A stretch of 64,000 bases of DNA, from NCBI GenBank assembly GCA_933228675.1, contig OW121740.1, positions 30,886,132 to 30,950,131 of the forward strand. Reading direction: 5' to 3'. The DNA comes from Stomorhina lunata (Eukaryota; Arthropoda; Insecta; Diptera; Rhiniidae). Position 1 is the stretch's first letter. Every line of letters starts with the position of its first letter. Position numbers and translations under genes: made by a program. Below the pieces are notes generated by a model. That model did not search any database. It was not told where the DNA came from and saw only the letters and a list, made by a program, of their open reading frames with translations. Positions 13,061 to 24,381 of this stretch are shown here, piece after piece.

Positions 13061-13774
13061 CATGGTGAAAGCATGATACGGATTAAACGAAAAGAGCTAG
13101 GTTCCCGAAACTTGGCGAAAATATTCTTTATTTCCTAAAAAAAATTTGATATTTGAAACTGGGCAAAATCAGCTTACATTTGACAGTAGCTCCGGTATAA
13201 CCTCTCCTAGGCTAATTGCTTATTTGCTAATAAATGACAAACTATAACAGGTATGATATCAGAATTTAGAATAGAGAAGTTTTAAATAAAATTTAATCGA
13301 AATCGCTTTACTTTCAATCATAGCTCCCATACAAAATACTTTCAAAAACAGCCTTAATTCTGTCTGTCTGTTGAAAGTACGACAACGCCTAAACAAAAGG
13401 AGCTAGGCCGCTAAAAATTGGTGAAAATATTACTCAATTCTTGGAAAATTGTGGTATTGAAACTGGGCGAAACCAGTTTACAATTGACAATAGCAGCGAT
13501 GTAACCTCTCTTAGGCTAATCGTTTATTTGCTAATAAATGACAAACTATAACAGATTTAACCATAGCTCCCATAACCATAGCTCAGATTTAACCATAACT
13601 CCCATAAAAAGCACTTACAAAAAGAACCTAAATTCCACCTAAAATACTTTTAAATGTCAATAAATGATAAACTCTAATAGCTATATCGACCAAATTTAGC
13701 ACACTGAAGTCTTATTTCAATGACAAACCAGTGCGTCACAATTGGTCATCATTTGACCACAACTCCCATATAAA
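13061..13774 (+). mobile_element. DINE-like family B, internal fragment
   Basis: It shows repeated B landmarks: AACGAAAAGAGCTAGG near 13098, CTGTCTGTCTGTTGAAAGTA near 13362, and CATAGCTCCC phrases. Part of the sequence is repeated within the fragment, at about 13085 and 13385. It ends where a C element begins. Confidence 0.7.
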
Positions 13775-14030
13775 ACAAGTAAGAAAAGCAATAGTCGGTC
13801 AAGCCCGACTATATAATACCTTCACTACTAAGGTCAAATATGGACCAACAATTAAACAAGTTTTCCTTAAGTCTTAGAGACATACATACATATGCTATGT
13901 TTTTTTCAAAATTTCGAGATTTATATTATTTCCGGCTAAGGACCTGATATGGGAGCTAGGGTCAATTGTGGACCGATTGTTACCAAATTTTGACTATTGC
14001 TTTATGTTTACATATTTATTTGTGCAAAGT
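13775..14030 (-). mobile_element. DINE-like family C, 3' end fragment
   Basis: On the plus strand it starts ACAAGTAAGAAAAGCAATAG and continues with the GTCGGTCAAGCCCGACTATA hairpin and the TATGGACC phrases of the C family. Homology fades after about 14030, so only the 3' portion of the element is kept (element on the minus strand). Confidence 0.7.
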
Positions 14031-14149
14031 TTAAGCAATCAAACGCATTTATGTTAAGAGTTATTAACGTTTTTGTGCTTTTATGTGTACTAGCGTATCC
14101 TGCGGTCGACACAATCGACCGTCATCTAGGTCATTGTGAATAGAAATTT

Positions 14150-14296
14150 CCCGTTCTATGGCTAAGTTGGTTTGCACGTAATATCACATTGAGCCCGAGT
14201 TCGATCCCCGGTCTCGGCTACAACAATTTCTGTAATAATTAATTTCTATTAAATTTAAGGCCCTATGCTCTACTGGGAGTCAATGATAACAGAATT
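14150..14296 (+). mobile_element. tRNA-derived SINE (S1)
   Basis: A pol III A-box-like TGGCTAAGTTGG lies at 14159-14170 and a B-box-like GAGTTCGATCC at 14197-14207, spaced roughly as in a tRNA. The 3' body, GGCCCTATGCTCTACTGGGA and onward to GATAACAGAA, recurs in reverse orientation at 32316-32368, where a 14-bp target duplication shows retroposition. Stem pairing is too poor for a functional tRNA. The exact left edge is uncertain. Confidence 0.65.
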
Positions 14297-15917
14297 AAAA
14301 TTATTAATTACCACAGCATCTTCCGTCGGCGGTAAGACTACAGCAATAACACGCCGTTTACGAAAAATAAATAAAATTGGCTGTAAAACAAAAAAATGCG
14401 TCTAAATAACAACAAATGGCGCAACTTTACTGTTCTAAAAATAGATATACCTTTCTCTTCCCTACCATCCCCTTTCCAAATAAGGTTACCCAATTCGTAT
14501 ATACTCCATATGCAATTATATAGGCAGAATTTGCCTGTGTGCTACCTCTCTATAAAAAGAAAACTCATACAATCAGAGCTTTAAGTCAAAAATGACAGCG
14601 TCGATGTACCAAGTTTTTAAAATTGCTCGGGTTAAACAGATATGTGGAGAAATTGATCTCATTGATTTCTATGTCACTCCATACAACAGAGCGTCGAATT
14701 GGCCAAATTGGCAAAACTATAAATAAAAATTGTGTAGCTCTCGAAGAGTTTACTGATTCAAGATATTCCATAATAAACCGTTTTTGCATCTTCAGAAGTG
14801 AATGAGAAGGAAAAAGTGTTAGACTTAGTAGTTCTTATCAAAACATCCTGCGTTACCGATGTCAAAATGCTCTGTGAAGTAATGAACAGATAAACATGTA
14901 AGCGTTATTAACGGACTGACAAAAATTATGGAGAAATCAAGGTCTTATTTAACTTTTTAACAAAGATCCTAATATTAAAAATTTATTATTATTTTACTGC
15001 ATAATTAACCGTGAGAACCACGAAGTACTCGGAATCTGTAGAAGCTTACAGTTTAAAACCATTCCAGTCGCAATGCAAGATTTGCCTTTTAATATTCCTT
15101 CCTTATATTATAGCATTTTCTAAACATTAATCAGTTTTGAATTTACATTTGATACAGACCTATCATTTAATTCCCTTTCTTTATAATAATCTGTAATTAT
15201 TATAACCTTTCTTTCAAAAGACTGTTTTTTTTTAATCGGTAACATCATTTTTGGGTATAAGTCACAATGTTCTTATTTAACTCTTTATTACTGTGACTCT
15301 TAAAAAAATTGGCATTGTAAAATAGCTCTTAATGATCTCTTGCGTGCCCTTAACTGCAATATTATTTAATTTTTTAACACAATATTTATTTCTCAATCAC
15401 TCCCAATAAACCAACCCAAAAAACAAAATTCCATTAAAATTTAACTTCAAATAATTCAAATTTGAAAGGTTTACACTATATGCACTTTTTTTGTCAAATC
15501 TTTCAAAATACTAATTTTGTCTTTCACTCCCTCACCAAAAATAATAAAAACAATACCAATAATTTTTGTTGCTATTATTTTACAAAACTCTTTATTTTTG
15601 TCTTTGTCTACCACTATCTCCCCACAAATGTACTCTTTAATTCTCATCACTCACCAAAAATAATAAGAACAAAAGAAAACATGTTTGCATACAATTTCTT
15701 TTGTTTGATTCTTAATAGTGAATTTCATATGCATGTGAGTTTTCTTTATTGTGTTAGTAAGATTTTTAAATACCAAACCGATTTTTTAAAACTGAACGGA
15801 TTTTAATAAAATATAGATTCGTCTGATCTACGGAAAAATACCTTTCAAATGATATAAAATTTCCAGAAATGAGTGTATAATTAAAGCGTAAAAGGGGATA
15901 ATAAATGGGTGCTTGCG
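14297..15917. other. Unique AT-rich sequence
   Basis: No convincing gene. A 114-residue open frame at 15462-15806 starts at TTG and is low in complexity. It contains a local duplication (CTCACCAAAAATAATA at about 15532 and 15650), so I do not call it coding. Confidence 0.4.
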
Positions 15918-16205
15918 TATTAATATTATATATCGTTACTTTAATATAGAAAGGCCCTAAGTCATTTTTCATTCAAATTGCTTTTTAAAGCATTATCTTA
16001 TGTAATTTTATAAAAATATTTTAATTTCAAAAAAGATTATTATGGCATTAAATCCTTTAGATAATTTAATAAAAAACTGCATTTAAAAAAATTCTGTATC
16101 TTCAAAACTTAAGATTTTATTTAGTTTATGTTCCCTCTCCTGTAATGTAAGAAAAATATTAGTTAGGGCTTTTCTATATTAAAGTAACGATATATATTAA
16201 TATTA
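15918..16205. mobile_element. Small foldback MITE, ~40-bp inverted ends
   Basis: The arm at 15918-15960, with core CGTTACTTTAATATAGAAAG, is repeated in inverted form at 16163-16205. About 200 AT-rich bases lie between, with no coding content. This is the structure of a miniature inverted-repeat element. No clear target duplication could be assigned, so the superfamily is unknown. Confidence 0.7.
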
Positions 16206-16209
16206 TAGA

Positions 16210-16963
16210 TATAAACGTCTTTTGAGAATGTGTCTTGTATGGAAGGTATGGTCAAATATGGGCCGATTTCTCCAAAATTAGGAAAACTGATTAAGATTAT
16301 GATAAGCAATATTTGTGCTGAATATCATTAAAATACAATTAAATTTGTGGCTGTAAAGGATCAAAAACTCTATTCCGGGAAGGCATCCCTATGGGAGGTA
16401 CCCGAAATAGTAATCCGAATTCGCCCAAAATGAATCTGTGCCAAATTTCATCAAATTATCTTTAACACGTTCCCTGCCGCGTGTACCGAAAACAGTACAC
16501 GGGTAGCTTAATTTTTACGCCAACGTGTTTTTTTAAAATTAAATTTTTTTTCTCTAAATTTTCATTTCCGTTATGATTGTTTTATGTTATTTAGTGATGT
16601 TTAGAGGAATTTTTGCATTGTGTACTGATAACGGTACACGCAAATAATATAAATTCTCTCAAAAACAAAAAAAAAAAAAAATAAGTATTTATACAAAATT
16701 ATTAAAGCGCTTACCGTGTACTGTTTTCGGTACACGCGGCGTAGAAATGGAACGTGTTATAGTAACGACCTGTAGAGTGATAACAAGCTTACATGGATAA
16801 CCGGCCAGCCAGCCAGCCGGACGGTTATCGTTGAAACAACTCATGGACTGATTCTAAATCGATTGGTATACCAAAAGGTAGGTCTCAGACCAATATTTCT
16901 ATGCATTACAAACATCAGCACAAATCCAATATACCCTTTCCACCTATGATGGTGAAGGGTATA
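16210..16963 (-). mobile_element. DINE-like family C, copy 5, split by a MITE
   Basis: On the plus strand it matches C copy 1 from the TTTGTATGGGAGC-type segment to GGTGAAGGGTATA, which is the 5' end on the minus strand. The 3' hairpin end is missing. A 291-bp MITE at 16466-16756 interrupts the phrase that reads CAAATTATCTTCAGAATTGC in copy 1. Confidence 0.8.
16466..16756. mobile_element. piggyBac-like MITE
   Basis: The ends are inverted: both begin CACGTTCC when read inward and share a 26-base stretch beginning CCGCGTGTACCG. The left flank is TTAA (16462-16465) and the right flank TTAT (16757-16760), fitting a TTAA target duplication with one later change. TTAA plus a CAC start is typical of piggyBac-type elements (family knowledge). 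The shared stretch is itself a hairpin, CGTGTAC/GTACACG, and a third related copy lies near 16620-16641. Confidence 0.75.
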
Positions 16964-17330
16964 AAAATTACGGAAACGCTAAAATACCAAAGATATAGGA
17001 GGTTTCAGTTCATCAAATGAAAAAGAGATAGCACCTTAACCATAAAAGCTAGATAAACAAAATTTTACAAAAGTATTACCAATATCATTTTGTGTATTAA
17101 AAATGGATGAAGTCGGTTCACATTTAGTTAGAGTTGCCATATAACCTCGCCCCTGGAGTTACATTATTGCTGATAAATGAAATCCAATTATAGTAGATAT
17201 GATAACTTAATTTAGAACTATTAGTTAGACTTTACAGTGTCACCCGCCTGGATGTTCTGAAGATTCCCTGAAAATTTCATCAAAATCGGCTTAGCTGTCT
17301 TGGAGTCTATACGTATATAGATAACTACCA
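16964..17330 (+). mobile_element. DINE-like family B, internal fragment
   Basis: It matches B copy 1 around its GAGCTAG...ACAAAATTTTACAAAAGTAT and CCATATAACC...GCCCC segments. It directly follows the C copy, so C probably inserted into, or beside, this older B fragment. Confidence 0.6.
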
Positions 17331-17380
17331 TAACAATATTTAAAAGGTCAACTTTAGATTCATATTAAGTTAAGTAAGTA

Positions 17381-20300
17381 CACTCAGAAAAAAAATGAAC
17401 TAAAATTTAGGAAAATTTACTAAATTTGAGGAAAAAATGGTTGTCGTATGGCGCCAAAGCCGTTTTTTACAGCAATTAAGTAAAATAATTCCTTAATTCC
17501 AATAAAAAAATTTCCTTAAGTTTTTGACAAAATTTCTTATATCAAACAAATTTTAACTAAAACCAAATAAAATTTAACTTAAAAAATTAAAAAAATGACT
17601 ATCATTTAGTTCATATTTTATCTGAAACTTCTTAAAAACAAGTAAATATTTCCTTTAATTTAGTTCAGATAAATATTTATCAATGGTATAAATAAGGAAA
17701 ATTTTCCTTCATTTTAGTTAAAAGATAATTTATTTTAACTTAAAACAAGTAAAAACTGCAGTAAACTTGTTCAAATTTTCTACGATAGTAGAAAAAGATT
17801 ACTAAAATTCATTAAATTATTTATTCTGATCTTGTAAAAAATTTATAATTTTTAGGAAATATTTTCCTTAAAAGTGAGAAAAACAGTCAGAAAATAAATA
17901 AGTTTAGTACTTATTTATAGTAAAATATTCATTCCCAGTATGAAATATTTCCTACATTATTAAAACTTATTTCTAGTTTTCAGTAAATTATATATTTATC
18001 TGAATTATATATTTCCTAAATAATACAAGAAAAATTACTAAAATTAAGTAAAATTATTTTCTAAAATATATTTATCCCCTTAATAAAATAAAAGTATAAA
18101 AATATGGTATAAAGTATTTTTATTAATATATTTTCATAACTTTACAAAAATATTTTAAATAACATAAATACATATATATAATAAAATAAGAAATAATATT
18201 TAAATTTATAACAATTTTTACATTTACTTACATATATGTACATAAAAATTGAGTGCACCTTATTTTTTAAAAATTTAACCTTAATTTTCCCTAAGAAATG
18301 TTTTCCGTTACAAAAAAATATGTTATACAAAATTTTGTTTAGATTGCATTAGGGGTAGGCGTGCCGCATCCGCCCCCAAACTGTAAAATTAGTTCTTATG
18401 GGAGTATTTTTGGTTTTTACCGAAATTTCAATCAATAACAACTTATACAAAAAAAAAGTACAATAAATTAAAAGTCATAGAAATAAAAAATGGATGAAGT
18501 AGTTTTGAAATTTTTCCACATTCGTATTTGTGAAAGTTTCTTCCAATTTAAATAACTGCGGACAATGACTCAATGTATTTCATTATCCATTCCTTGCCAT
18601 TAAATATCTGATCTTCTTTTACAAGTTAAAAAATTTATTTATTTGAAAATGCAATATAAACTTCAATATAAAAGAATTTTGGTTCATAATGTGAGTTATT
18701 GGAAAATAAATATTTATATTAATGTATTTATTAATGAAGACAAATTTTATAAGGTAAATAAATAAAAAAATCGTACTTCAGAATTAACTGCAGTATAACA
18801 CATTGAAAAATATTAAAGCCTTTTCATAGTCAAATTGTTATTTGGAAGGGACGCTCTCTGTGACGCACGGCATCTTTGGCTACGGAACACTAAAGGTCCT
18901 TAGTCTTCCCAATTTAACTAATCAAAGGTCATTTCGCAAAAAATATAAAATATAGTATAGGTGTTTAATATATATTTTTTATTTAGAGCATACAGTTAGT
19001 TAGGGAAAAAACCTTTTTACTGATAACTAGTAAAATACATTATTTATTTTTATTATTTTCTTAAATTTAAGAAAATAAAGTTTAAAATTTAATTATATTA
19101 AATGTCAAAAATAGTTGTTTGGTATAAATTTCGTTCATAAAATATTTGGCTAAAGGAACAAAATTTGTACCAAACAATGACTTTTGAGTTTCGATTCGAT
19201 TTTGTATTAATAAACAATGTGTTAAGTTTTGCCCCTTACTGTAAGCTCTATAAGAACCTGTTACTTTAAAACACCTATACGATTTTTTTAAATTTTTGAT
19301 ACTTATCAATGTATTACGCAAAAGCTCAATCTAAAAATATATTTACCTTGAATACTTGCCCACTAATTTATTATAATAAAAAAACTGTGCCTAAGACCAA
19401 TAACTACATTTAGAAGAACACTTTTGGAGTTATTTAAATCTCTGTCACTAAGTCTCTCTTTCTTTAAATTTTACGTTGAATTATGATATTTAATATATAA
19501 CAACCTTCTGGTAAACATTAAAAAAGACCCACCCTAATATAAAAACTGAGGCATAGATAATGCATCACTTACATGGGTTGAGCCTTAACATGCGGGGAAT
19601 CCAATAACCTTTTTCGATTTGAAGAAAACGGCTGATTGTTACTTGTGACGACAACTCCAAGCACAAAAATGTCATATGTTAAGCTCTGCCAACCAAATAA
19701 TCCTGCCAAGTTGCACTTATAATACAAGAGCTCGCCATAAGTTTAGAATTTTGTCGAAGTATTCTAGATAAAATGGTGATGTAGTTATTGTCGGAAGCCA
19801 AGCAACGGTTTTGATCGGTTTTAATTTGAAAATTAAAGACTTTTCTTGGTCTATCCCTCATCTCAACTGTGGAAACTGATCTTCTCGTGGTATCACACCG
19901 TCTTATCTGTCTTAACACCCGTTAAAGTAGTGAGCTAACAAGTGCTGTGAGTTCTTCCCGTATGAATTATAAGAATTTGGACTAGGACCTCAGGCTAGTA
20001 ACCTACTTCTGGAAAAGACTCCTACTATGAAAAGGCAAAAAAAAAATAAAATATTTAAGTATTAGCACACAAAAGCTCAATTTAAAAATGTATTTAAATT
20101 GAATACTTGCCCATTAATGTATTATAAAAAAATTTATTGTACCTAAATCCAATAACCCTACATTTAGAAGATCGCTTTGGGACTATTTAAATTTCTGTCT
20201 TTCTTCAAATTTGGCGTTAAATACAACAAGCTTCTGGCAAACATAAAAAATGACCCTCCCTAATATGAAAACTGAGGAAACAGTGTACTAAAGACATATA

Positions 20301-22207
20301 TGTATAATGCATCACTTACATGGACTATAATAACAAATATGATATTTTGGATTGTAAACATCTGTTATGAGAATTCAGGATTTGATAGACGCCAAGGAGT
20401 GAGTATACACACATTTTTTCAATCCCTGATTTGCAGGAAAGTCCAATAACAATATTTCACATGAAGAAAATGGCTGTAGAAAGATAGTTAAGGAAATTGG
20501 ATCCCATATGAAGTAAAGCGTGGTGGAAATAATGCTTACGAGGGACTTACGATACAAGGGATCGCTATAAGTTTCGGTTATTTAGCTTGTAGAGATCAAA
20601 AATTGGCCGAAGTGCCCTAGATTATAAGCGTAAGTGTTTAATTCAAAAATCATAATATAGAGGCCATAAAAATACTTACAACTGTATATGTAGATAAAGA
20701 TATCCAACTGCATAAGATATGATTTGTATTTGCTGTAACTGCATTCTCCTTAAATTAAAAGTGGAATACTGAACAGTTTAATAAGGAGCTACTGGTGACG
20801 TTATGACCAAATTAATATCTGGAAGTACTAATTGAGTTTCGAACTAAAAAACTGCCGTAGTATACGGTCTTAAAAAGTACCTAGAATATAATGAAATGTT
20901 CTTACAAATACTCTTACTGCTGATTTATACATACCTCTAGTTTAAAATTTGCTTACATTTTCTGTTGGAGTACATGACTTCAATAAGTCACACAAACAAT
21001 TTTTGACACAGATTCCAGCCGTAGTTTTTTTTTATTGCACAAATATTTTTTATAACACAATTATTAGAAAACATAATTAATTTTAATTTTATTTTTCAAT
21101 ACATTTTTAGGAAAAATTTAACTAATTTTTTTGGAAAATGTTAACTAATTTTTTGGAAAATTCAAACTAATTTTTAGAAAATTTTAACTAATTTTTAGGA
21201 AATTTTCATATTCTTGTTGATTTTTCTGTCTTTTATTTTGATACATTGTTTAGTCGCTAATATTTCCTTTACTTACGAAATGCAATGACGGAAACAACAA
21301 ACACAATTTTTGGCACAAATTTTTCATAACAAAAATTTTTTTTATATTGCAAATATCAAAAAAACAGCAGAATTTGTAAGATATCTATCACGAACTACAA
21401 TTGAAAATAAATTATAAATGAAAATAATTTATTGACATTTACTTTTTTCAATATATGAACTAAATTTTAGGAAAATTTGAACTAATTTTTAGGAATTTTT
21501 TCTCAAATATAAGTATATAACTTTCAGGAAATTATAACAATTTTGCTCATTATAAAAAAGTTATCCTAATTACTTCATAAATTTAAGCATGATTTCTTCT
21601 GATTTATCTGAACTATTTTTTAGGAAATTATCCTAATTATAAGTATATAATTTTTAACAAATTATTACAATTTTACTTATTATAAGAAAATTGTATACTA
21701 TTGGACGTTGTAATTTATGTTACCTAATTTTAAATAAATTTTTCTTAAAATGTAGAAAGTTTTCTAAATTTAAGTATAACTTTTTAGTAATTAGGAAAAT
21801 AATGAACTTAAATTTAAGACAACAACTTCCAGATTTTAAGTAAGTTCATTTTAATGAACTATTTTTGAGTAAATCATTTACTCAATCAAATTTTTTGAAC
21901 TAAAGTCAGTATTTCCTACTTTTACGATGTGATGATCTAAAATTTAGGACATATTTACTAGTTTTTAACAAAAATTTCCCTAAAATAAATAATATTTTAC
22001 AAAATTCATGCAATTTTTCTATGGAAAAATGTTTACAATTTTTTAGTATATGAACTATAAATTTTTTATTAACATGTTGTATTTTTTACTAGAATGTAAC
22101 AATTTTTCCTAATTTTGAGTAAAAATTTACTCTGAATAAGGAATTTTTTATACTATTTTTAAGGAATTATTTTTCCTAAAATTTAGTACACGTCTTTTTT
22201 CTGAGTG
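17381..22207 (+). mobile_element. 4827-bp non-coding TIR element, copy 1
   Basis: The ends are CACTCAGAAAAAA and its inverse TTTTTTCTGAGTG, flanked on both sides by TA (17379-17380 and 22208-22209). Subterminal regions hold many AACTAAATTTTAGGAAAA-like repeats in both orientations, possible transposase-binding sites (inference). The middle holds two related ~260-bp blocks at 19321-19580 and 20065-20320, and a block near 19858-20035 shared with 43861-44045. The longest open frames are about 79 residues and show no domain. Copy 2 lies inverted at 24382-29208. The superfamily is uncertain: TA duplications allow Tc1/mariner-like or CMC-like origins. Confidence 0.85.
19321..20320 (+). repeat. Two diverged ~260-bp direct repeats inside element copy 1
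   Basis: The segment 19321-19580, from AAAAGCTCAATCTAAAAATA to GCATCACTTACATGG, is repeated in diverged form at 20065-20320. The start-to-start offset is about 745 bases. The same arrangement is present, inverted, in copy 2, so the duplication predates the spread of the element. Confidence 0.8.
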
Positions 22208-22209
22208 TA

Positions 22210-23595
22210 TTTAAATAATAAATTAAGAAATGTTTGTAGATATTCTTTATTTATTTTCCATCATTCGTCATACAAAGTTGCAATGCCAATTAGATTCACA
22301 GGGGAATGACCAAATGTTTTAAAAAGGCTTCATAATTCGTTGTTAAGATATAATTCACTTATTCACAAAAGATTAATAAAATTATCAAAAGATTATTGTG
22401 GGAATTATCATAACTAAATTTTATACGTACCTGCGTATTTCGAATAGTTAATTTTTGAATAAGGCTTTGAAAGGCTAAAATCTGCAAAGTTGGCCCCTAA
22501 AATCAGAAGCTTTCTGCTATTAACTATTAAAAATCATTCTTTTACTGGGATATCCATCAAAGTAGTTACTAATAAATTTGGCAATAAATTAAACTGTTAT
22601 GCGTTTTTGTGTCTGTATGTCGAAATGTCTGAAAGTGGTTGCATCATTTGTTAGCCTTAAGTAGGTCATACTAGATTGTAATAACCAGAGCTAAAAGTAT
22701 GTATGTTGTTTGTTGAAAAATTGCAATGGCTTTAAAACCACTAGTAATGGCAAACAAACTGGATGGAAATTACCAAACAAGCGAGGAAACAGCAATAAAA
22801 ATAAACCAAACCAAACCAAAGCACAGCAGAGCTGAGCAGCTCGTCATTATCATCAGTTGAAACAACAACAACACTCACTACGATTTAAACTGTTATTTCT
22901 CTTGTTGTTACTGTTAAATTTTTCTCTGAAAATGAATGAATTTACATTCTAATCACTCGTCCTAAAATTTCAGTTACTGTTTGGCAAATGAAAACTAATC
23001 GATCAGAACAGCAATTGCACAATATGCCCATATTTTTAATATTTGTTTGGTTTTATTTTCGCTACGTTGTTAGTTTTTCATCAATTAAATACCTTTAGTA
23101 CAAGGGGATTTTTTTTGCTAGGTAACCAACATTGTTTACATTACACAACTTAAAATGTGTAGATAGAGCGAACAGAAAAAAAAAACATGTTTAAAACTAT
23201 GGCTTTTGCTTTTGACCATCATCTACCATCAGCCTACTTTGCTATTATTTTCACACACATTTGCCACATAACTGCCTACAATGGGTTTGGTTGAATTTTA
23301 CAAGTTGTAATTGGCGTGGTAGTGAGTATTTAAAGTTTGATTGCATTCAATTTTTTTTTGTCTACACTACAATAATATGTATTTTGTTATTTTTATCTCG
23401 TATGTTTAGGTATTAAAGTTGCAAAATATTCAATAATAGTTGCAAAAACTTATAGTGGTTTGATTTTAACACATTATGTACACAAGAGCATATCGATCGC
23501 TGTTCAAATGAAAGTAGACTTTACGGGCACGCACTCATTAAAAATGAATTTTTATCGATTTTAAGGAACCATTCACAGTGCACTGTGGATAAGGT
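22210..23595. other. Unique spacer between the two 4.8-kb elements
   Basis: No gene or shared repeat was seen. The region near 22800-22880 (CAAACCAAACCAAAG, then AACAACAACAACACTC) is less AT-rich and resembles ordinary fly intergenic or intronic DNA. Confidence 0.4.
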
Positions 23596-24075
23596 AGACA
23601 AAATTTTTTTTAAAAGAAAATTTTTTATAGAAAAATTTTTTATAATAAAATTTTCTAAAGAAAAATTTTTTCTTTATCAAAAATTTATCTACGGAAATTT
23701 TTTTTTATTAAAAATTCTTTTAATTTTTTCTTTCATTAATGAAACTCGTGAAAATGGATATTAGCAAAGTCGGTTTTTGACAAACAAAAAATTTTTATAC
23801 ACAAATTTTCTATCAAAAATTTTTCTATAGAAAATTTTTTATCAAAAATTTTTCTATAGAAAATTTTTTTATCAAAAATTTTTCTATAGAAAATCTAAAG
23901 AAAATTTTTTATCAAAATTTTTTCAATAGAAAATTTTTTTATCAAAAATTTTTTAATAGAAAATTTTGTTTATCAAAAATTTTTCTATAAAAAATTTTTA
24001 ATTAAAAAATTTTCTATAGAAAATTTTTGATCAGAAATTTTTCTATACAAAATTTTTTTTAAAAGAAAATTTTTT
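23596..24075 (+). repeat. ~30-bp AAAATTTTTCTATAG minisatellite
   Basis: The unit is of the form TTTTTATCAAAAATTTTTCT followed by ATAGAAAA, repeated about ten or more times. The first ~200 bases align directly with 29390-29590, including the segment GAAACTCGTGAAAATGGATA. The unit is nearly palindromic (TTTCTATAGAAA core). Confidence 0.8.
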
Positions 24076-24107
24076 GAAAGAAATTAATTTTAGTTGAACC
24101 AGAAATT

Positions 24108-24160
24108 TATGTTGATGGTCGTGGGTTCGAGTCGGGCTCAGGTTCATGTCATAAATTATT
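24108..24160 (+). repeat. tRNA-like B-box segment, inverted copy of 29340-29390
   Basis: It contains GTGGGTTCGAGTCGGGCTCA, with a B-box-like GGTTCGAGTC, and then CATGTCATAAATTATTT. The reverse complement is at 29340-29390. The two copies sit just outside element copy 2, facing each other. No full tRNA cloverleaf can be drawn. Confidence 0.65.
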
Positions 24161-24201
24161 TTTTTTTTTTTTTTAATTTATGATTTTTAAATTAGATGAA
24201 T

Positions 24202-24245
<44 letters not shown>

Positions 24246-24275
24246 TGATTTTTAAATTAGATGAATAAATTTTAG
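24160..24275 (+). repeat. Poly-T tract with duplicated AT block
   Basis: Two long T runs alternate with two copies of AATTTATGATTTTTAAATTA plus GATGAATAAA. The total unit is about 62 bases. Array length here is likely to be unreliable in any assembly. Confidence 0.85.
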
Positions 24276-24293
24276 GAATACTGAAAAAACTAT

Positions 24294-24362
24294 GTGACAC
24301 TTAGCAGTGTGGAATGCTGCATTTTCTGTCCCGCTACGGACTTCATCAGCACACTGTGTCAC
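24294..24362 (+). repeat. Hairpin next to the 5' side of element copy 2
   Basis: GTGACAC (24294-24300) and AGTGTG (24306-24311) pair with CACACT (24350-24355) and GTGTCAC (24356-24362). This gives a 13-bp stem with a 5-base bulge on one side and a 38-base loop. The function is unknown. Confidence 0.6.
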
Positions 24363-24381
24363 CAACTGTTAAATGCCAGTA

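Noticed and set aside
15462..15806. 114-residue open frame rich in Phe, Asn and Tyr
   Set aside because: Starts at TTG, low complexity, contains a local sequence duplication, no recognisable motif.
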